64,000 bases of DNA from Clostridium chauvoei (GTDB lineage Bacteria > Bacillota > Clostridia > Clostridiales > Clostridiaceae): positions 186,001-250,000 of the forward strand of contig NZ_CP018624.1 of assembly GCF_002327185.1 (NCBI RefSeq), read 5' to 3'. Positions 63,073 to 64,000 of this stretch are shown piece by piece (the first letter of the stretch is position 1; every line of letters begins with the position of its first letter). A program made the translations under genes and the position numbers. A model generated the notes under the pieces. It had not been told where the DNA came from. It searched no databases and was given only the letters and a program-made list of their open reading frames with translations.

Positions 63073-64000
63073 ATGATTAACCAAACGGGTGAAAATTCAA
63101 TGAAAGAGTTACTAAATGACTTTGATGTAAAGCGAATAAATAAAGGTGATATATTAGAAGGTAAAGTTATAGATGTTAATGATAAAGAAGTTACAGTAAA
63201 TATTAATTATGCTTTTGATGGAGTTATATCAAAAGAAGAGTTAACAACAACTTCAGAAAATCCATGTGATGTCGTAAAATCAGGAGACAAGATTAGTGTA
63301 TATGTTATTTCACCTAATGATGGAGAAGGATATGTATTACTTTCAAGAGTAAGAGCTTTAGCAGTAGTTGAAAAAGATCAAATAGTTAAAGCTTTTAAAA
63401 ATGAAGAAGTTATAAATGTAAAAGTTAAAGAAGAAGTAAAGGGTGGATTAGTTGCATATTATGGATCTACTAGAGTATTTATACCAGCGTCTTTAGCATC
63501 AAGAGAAAGAGTAGAATTAAAGACTTTAATAGGAAAAGATTTAGAAGTTAAGTTAACAGAAGTTGATTTTAAAAATAGAAGAGTTGTTGCTTCAAGAAGA
63601 GTTTTAGAAGATGCAATTTATGAAGCAAATAAGAAAAAAATATGGAACAGTTTAAAAGCTGGAGAAAAGAGAAATGGAGTAGTCAAAAAAATATTAAAAG
63701 TAGGAGCTATTGTTGATATTGGCGGAATAACAGGACTTATTCATATTAATGATTTAGCTTGGGGTAGAGTAAAAAGAGTTGAAGATGTAGTTAATGTTAA
63801 TGACAAAGTAGAAGTTGTAATTGGTCAAATAGATGCAACTAAAGAAAGAGTTTCTTTAATATTAAAAGATGTAAGTAGTGATCCATGGGTAGTAAATACA
63901 AGCAACTTAAAAGTTGGAGATGTATTAGCAGGTAAAGTAGTTAAATTACTTTCATTTGGTGCATTTGTAGAATTATATCCAGGAGTTGAAGGGCTAGTAC
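63073..64000 (+). CDS. S1-domain RNA-binding protein, RpsA-like (partial)
   Basis: 309 codons from ATG 63073 (AAGGAG ahead), running off the window. Four S1 (OB-fold) domains are visible: 'KGDILEGKVIDVNDKEVTV', 'VKGGLVAYYGSTRVFIPAS', 'GVVKKILKVGAIVDIGGITGLIHIND' in part and 'VGDVLAGKVVKLLSFGAFVEL'. This is the layout of Firmicute S1-like proteins, annotated as 30S protein S1. It binds mRNA in the cytosol. In many clostridia the gene follows ispH; here it starts alone. The missing end prevents a firm call between RpsA and a related S1 protein. Confidence 0.85.
   Translation, partial: MINQTGENSMKELLNDFDVKRINKGDILEGKVIDVNDKEVTVNINYAFDGVISKEELTTTSENPCDVVKSGDKISVYVISPNDGEGYVLLSRVRALAVVEKDQIVKAFKNEEVINVKVKEEVKGGLVAYYGSTRVFIPASLASRERVELKTLIGKDLEVKLTEVDFKNRRVVASRRVLEDAIYEANKKKIWNSLKAGEKRNGVVKKILKVGAIVDIGGITGLIHINDLAWGRVKRVEDVVNVNDKVEVVIGQIDATKERVSLILKDVSSDPWVVNTSNLKVGDVLAGKVVKLLSFGAFVELYPGVEGLV

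Overview
The window is a low-GC, A/T-rich chromosomal segment from a spore-forming, anaerobic Firmicute, most probably Clostridium sensu stricto. The evidence is the order ATP synthase - ywmB - murA - spoIID - spoIIQ - spoIIID - mbl, a small acid-soluble spore protein, yyaC, raiA RNA ahead of hpf, and SAM, FMN and RAT RNA switches of Gram-positive type. I cannot fix the species. Most of the window is core chromosome. Accessory features are one IS1182-type element, a heme-uptake locus, and several genes of unknown role.

Layout. 0-8.4 kb: end of the F1 ATPase operon, ywmB, murA, then the sporulation and cell-shape block, and yyaC on the minus strand. 8.6-9.3 kb: a six-tRNA array (Tyr-Thr-Tyr-Val-Thr-Tyr). 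9.3-12 kb: SAM riboswitch with metK, and convergent nagA. 12-16 kb: recD2, a degenerate ComFA-like protein and comFC. 16-21 kb: raiA noncoding RNA, hpf, secA, and prfB with its programmed +1 frameshift. 21-28 kb: a Fur-box-preceded heme-acquisition operon (Shr-like HID/NEAT/LRR/LPXTG protein, Shp-like NEAT protein, lipoprotein, permease, ATPase). 28-37 kb: M28 peptidase, tex, FMN riboswitch with ribU, tsaE-tsaB-rimI, a ZnuA-like protein without metal ligands, two identical tRNA-Trp genes flanking a nitronate monooxygenase. 37-47 kb: a large propeller-type sensor kinase, ybaK, then an antiterminator gene and two glucose-family PTS permeases controlled by RAT/terminator switches. 47-51 kb: hemolysin-III family protein, DUF1653, an IS1182 element, a secreted PTP-like phytase, a SASP. 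51-60.7 kb: SbcD/YhaO-YhaN pair, a lipoprotein ZnuA behind a perfect palindrome, a membrane-anchored MutS-like ATPase, an exonuclease, a CBS protein, yaaA. 60.7-64 kb: a minus-strand PspA cluster with two unknown partners, then the start of an S1-domain protein.

Sequence quality matters here. Six genes (atpC, comFC, the Shr-like gene, the heme permease, the sensor kinase, and the serine-rich gene by pspA) are each broken by exactly one missing base, and each can be restored by adding one base to an A or T run. Because this includes atpC and all remainders of the genes look intact, undercalled homopolymers in the read data are more likely than gene decay. I list them as pseudogenes only because the frame is open to dispute.

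How the parts work together: the heme locus forms a full path from surface capture (Shr-like) through a membrane-anchored NEAT relay (Shp-like) to an ABC importer, under a promoter whose -35 box lies inside a Fur-box match. The PTS block is a self-contained sugar switch, with an antiterminator gene whose own leader carries the RAT it should bind and a cre-like site at its promoter. The least explained parts are the PspA cluster, the ligand-less ZnuA, the ComFA-like protein without Walker A, and several perfect palindromes at promoters (znuA, the CBS gene, yaaA).
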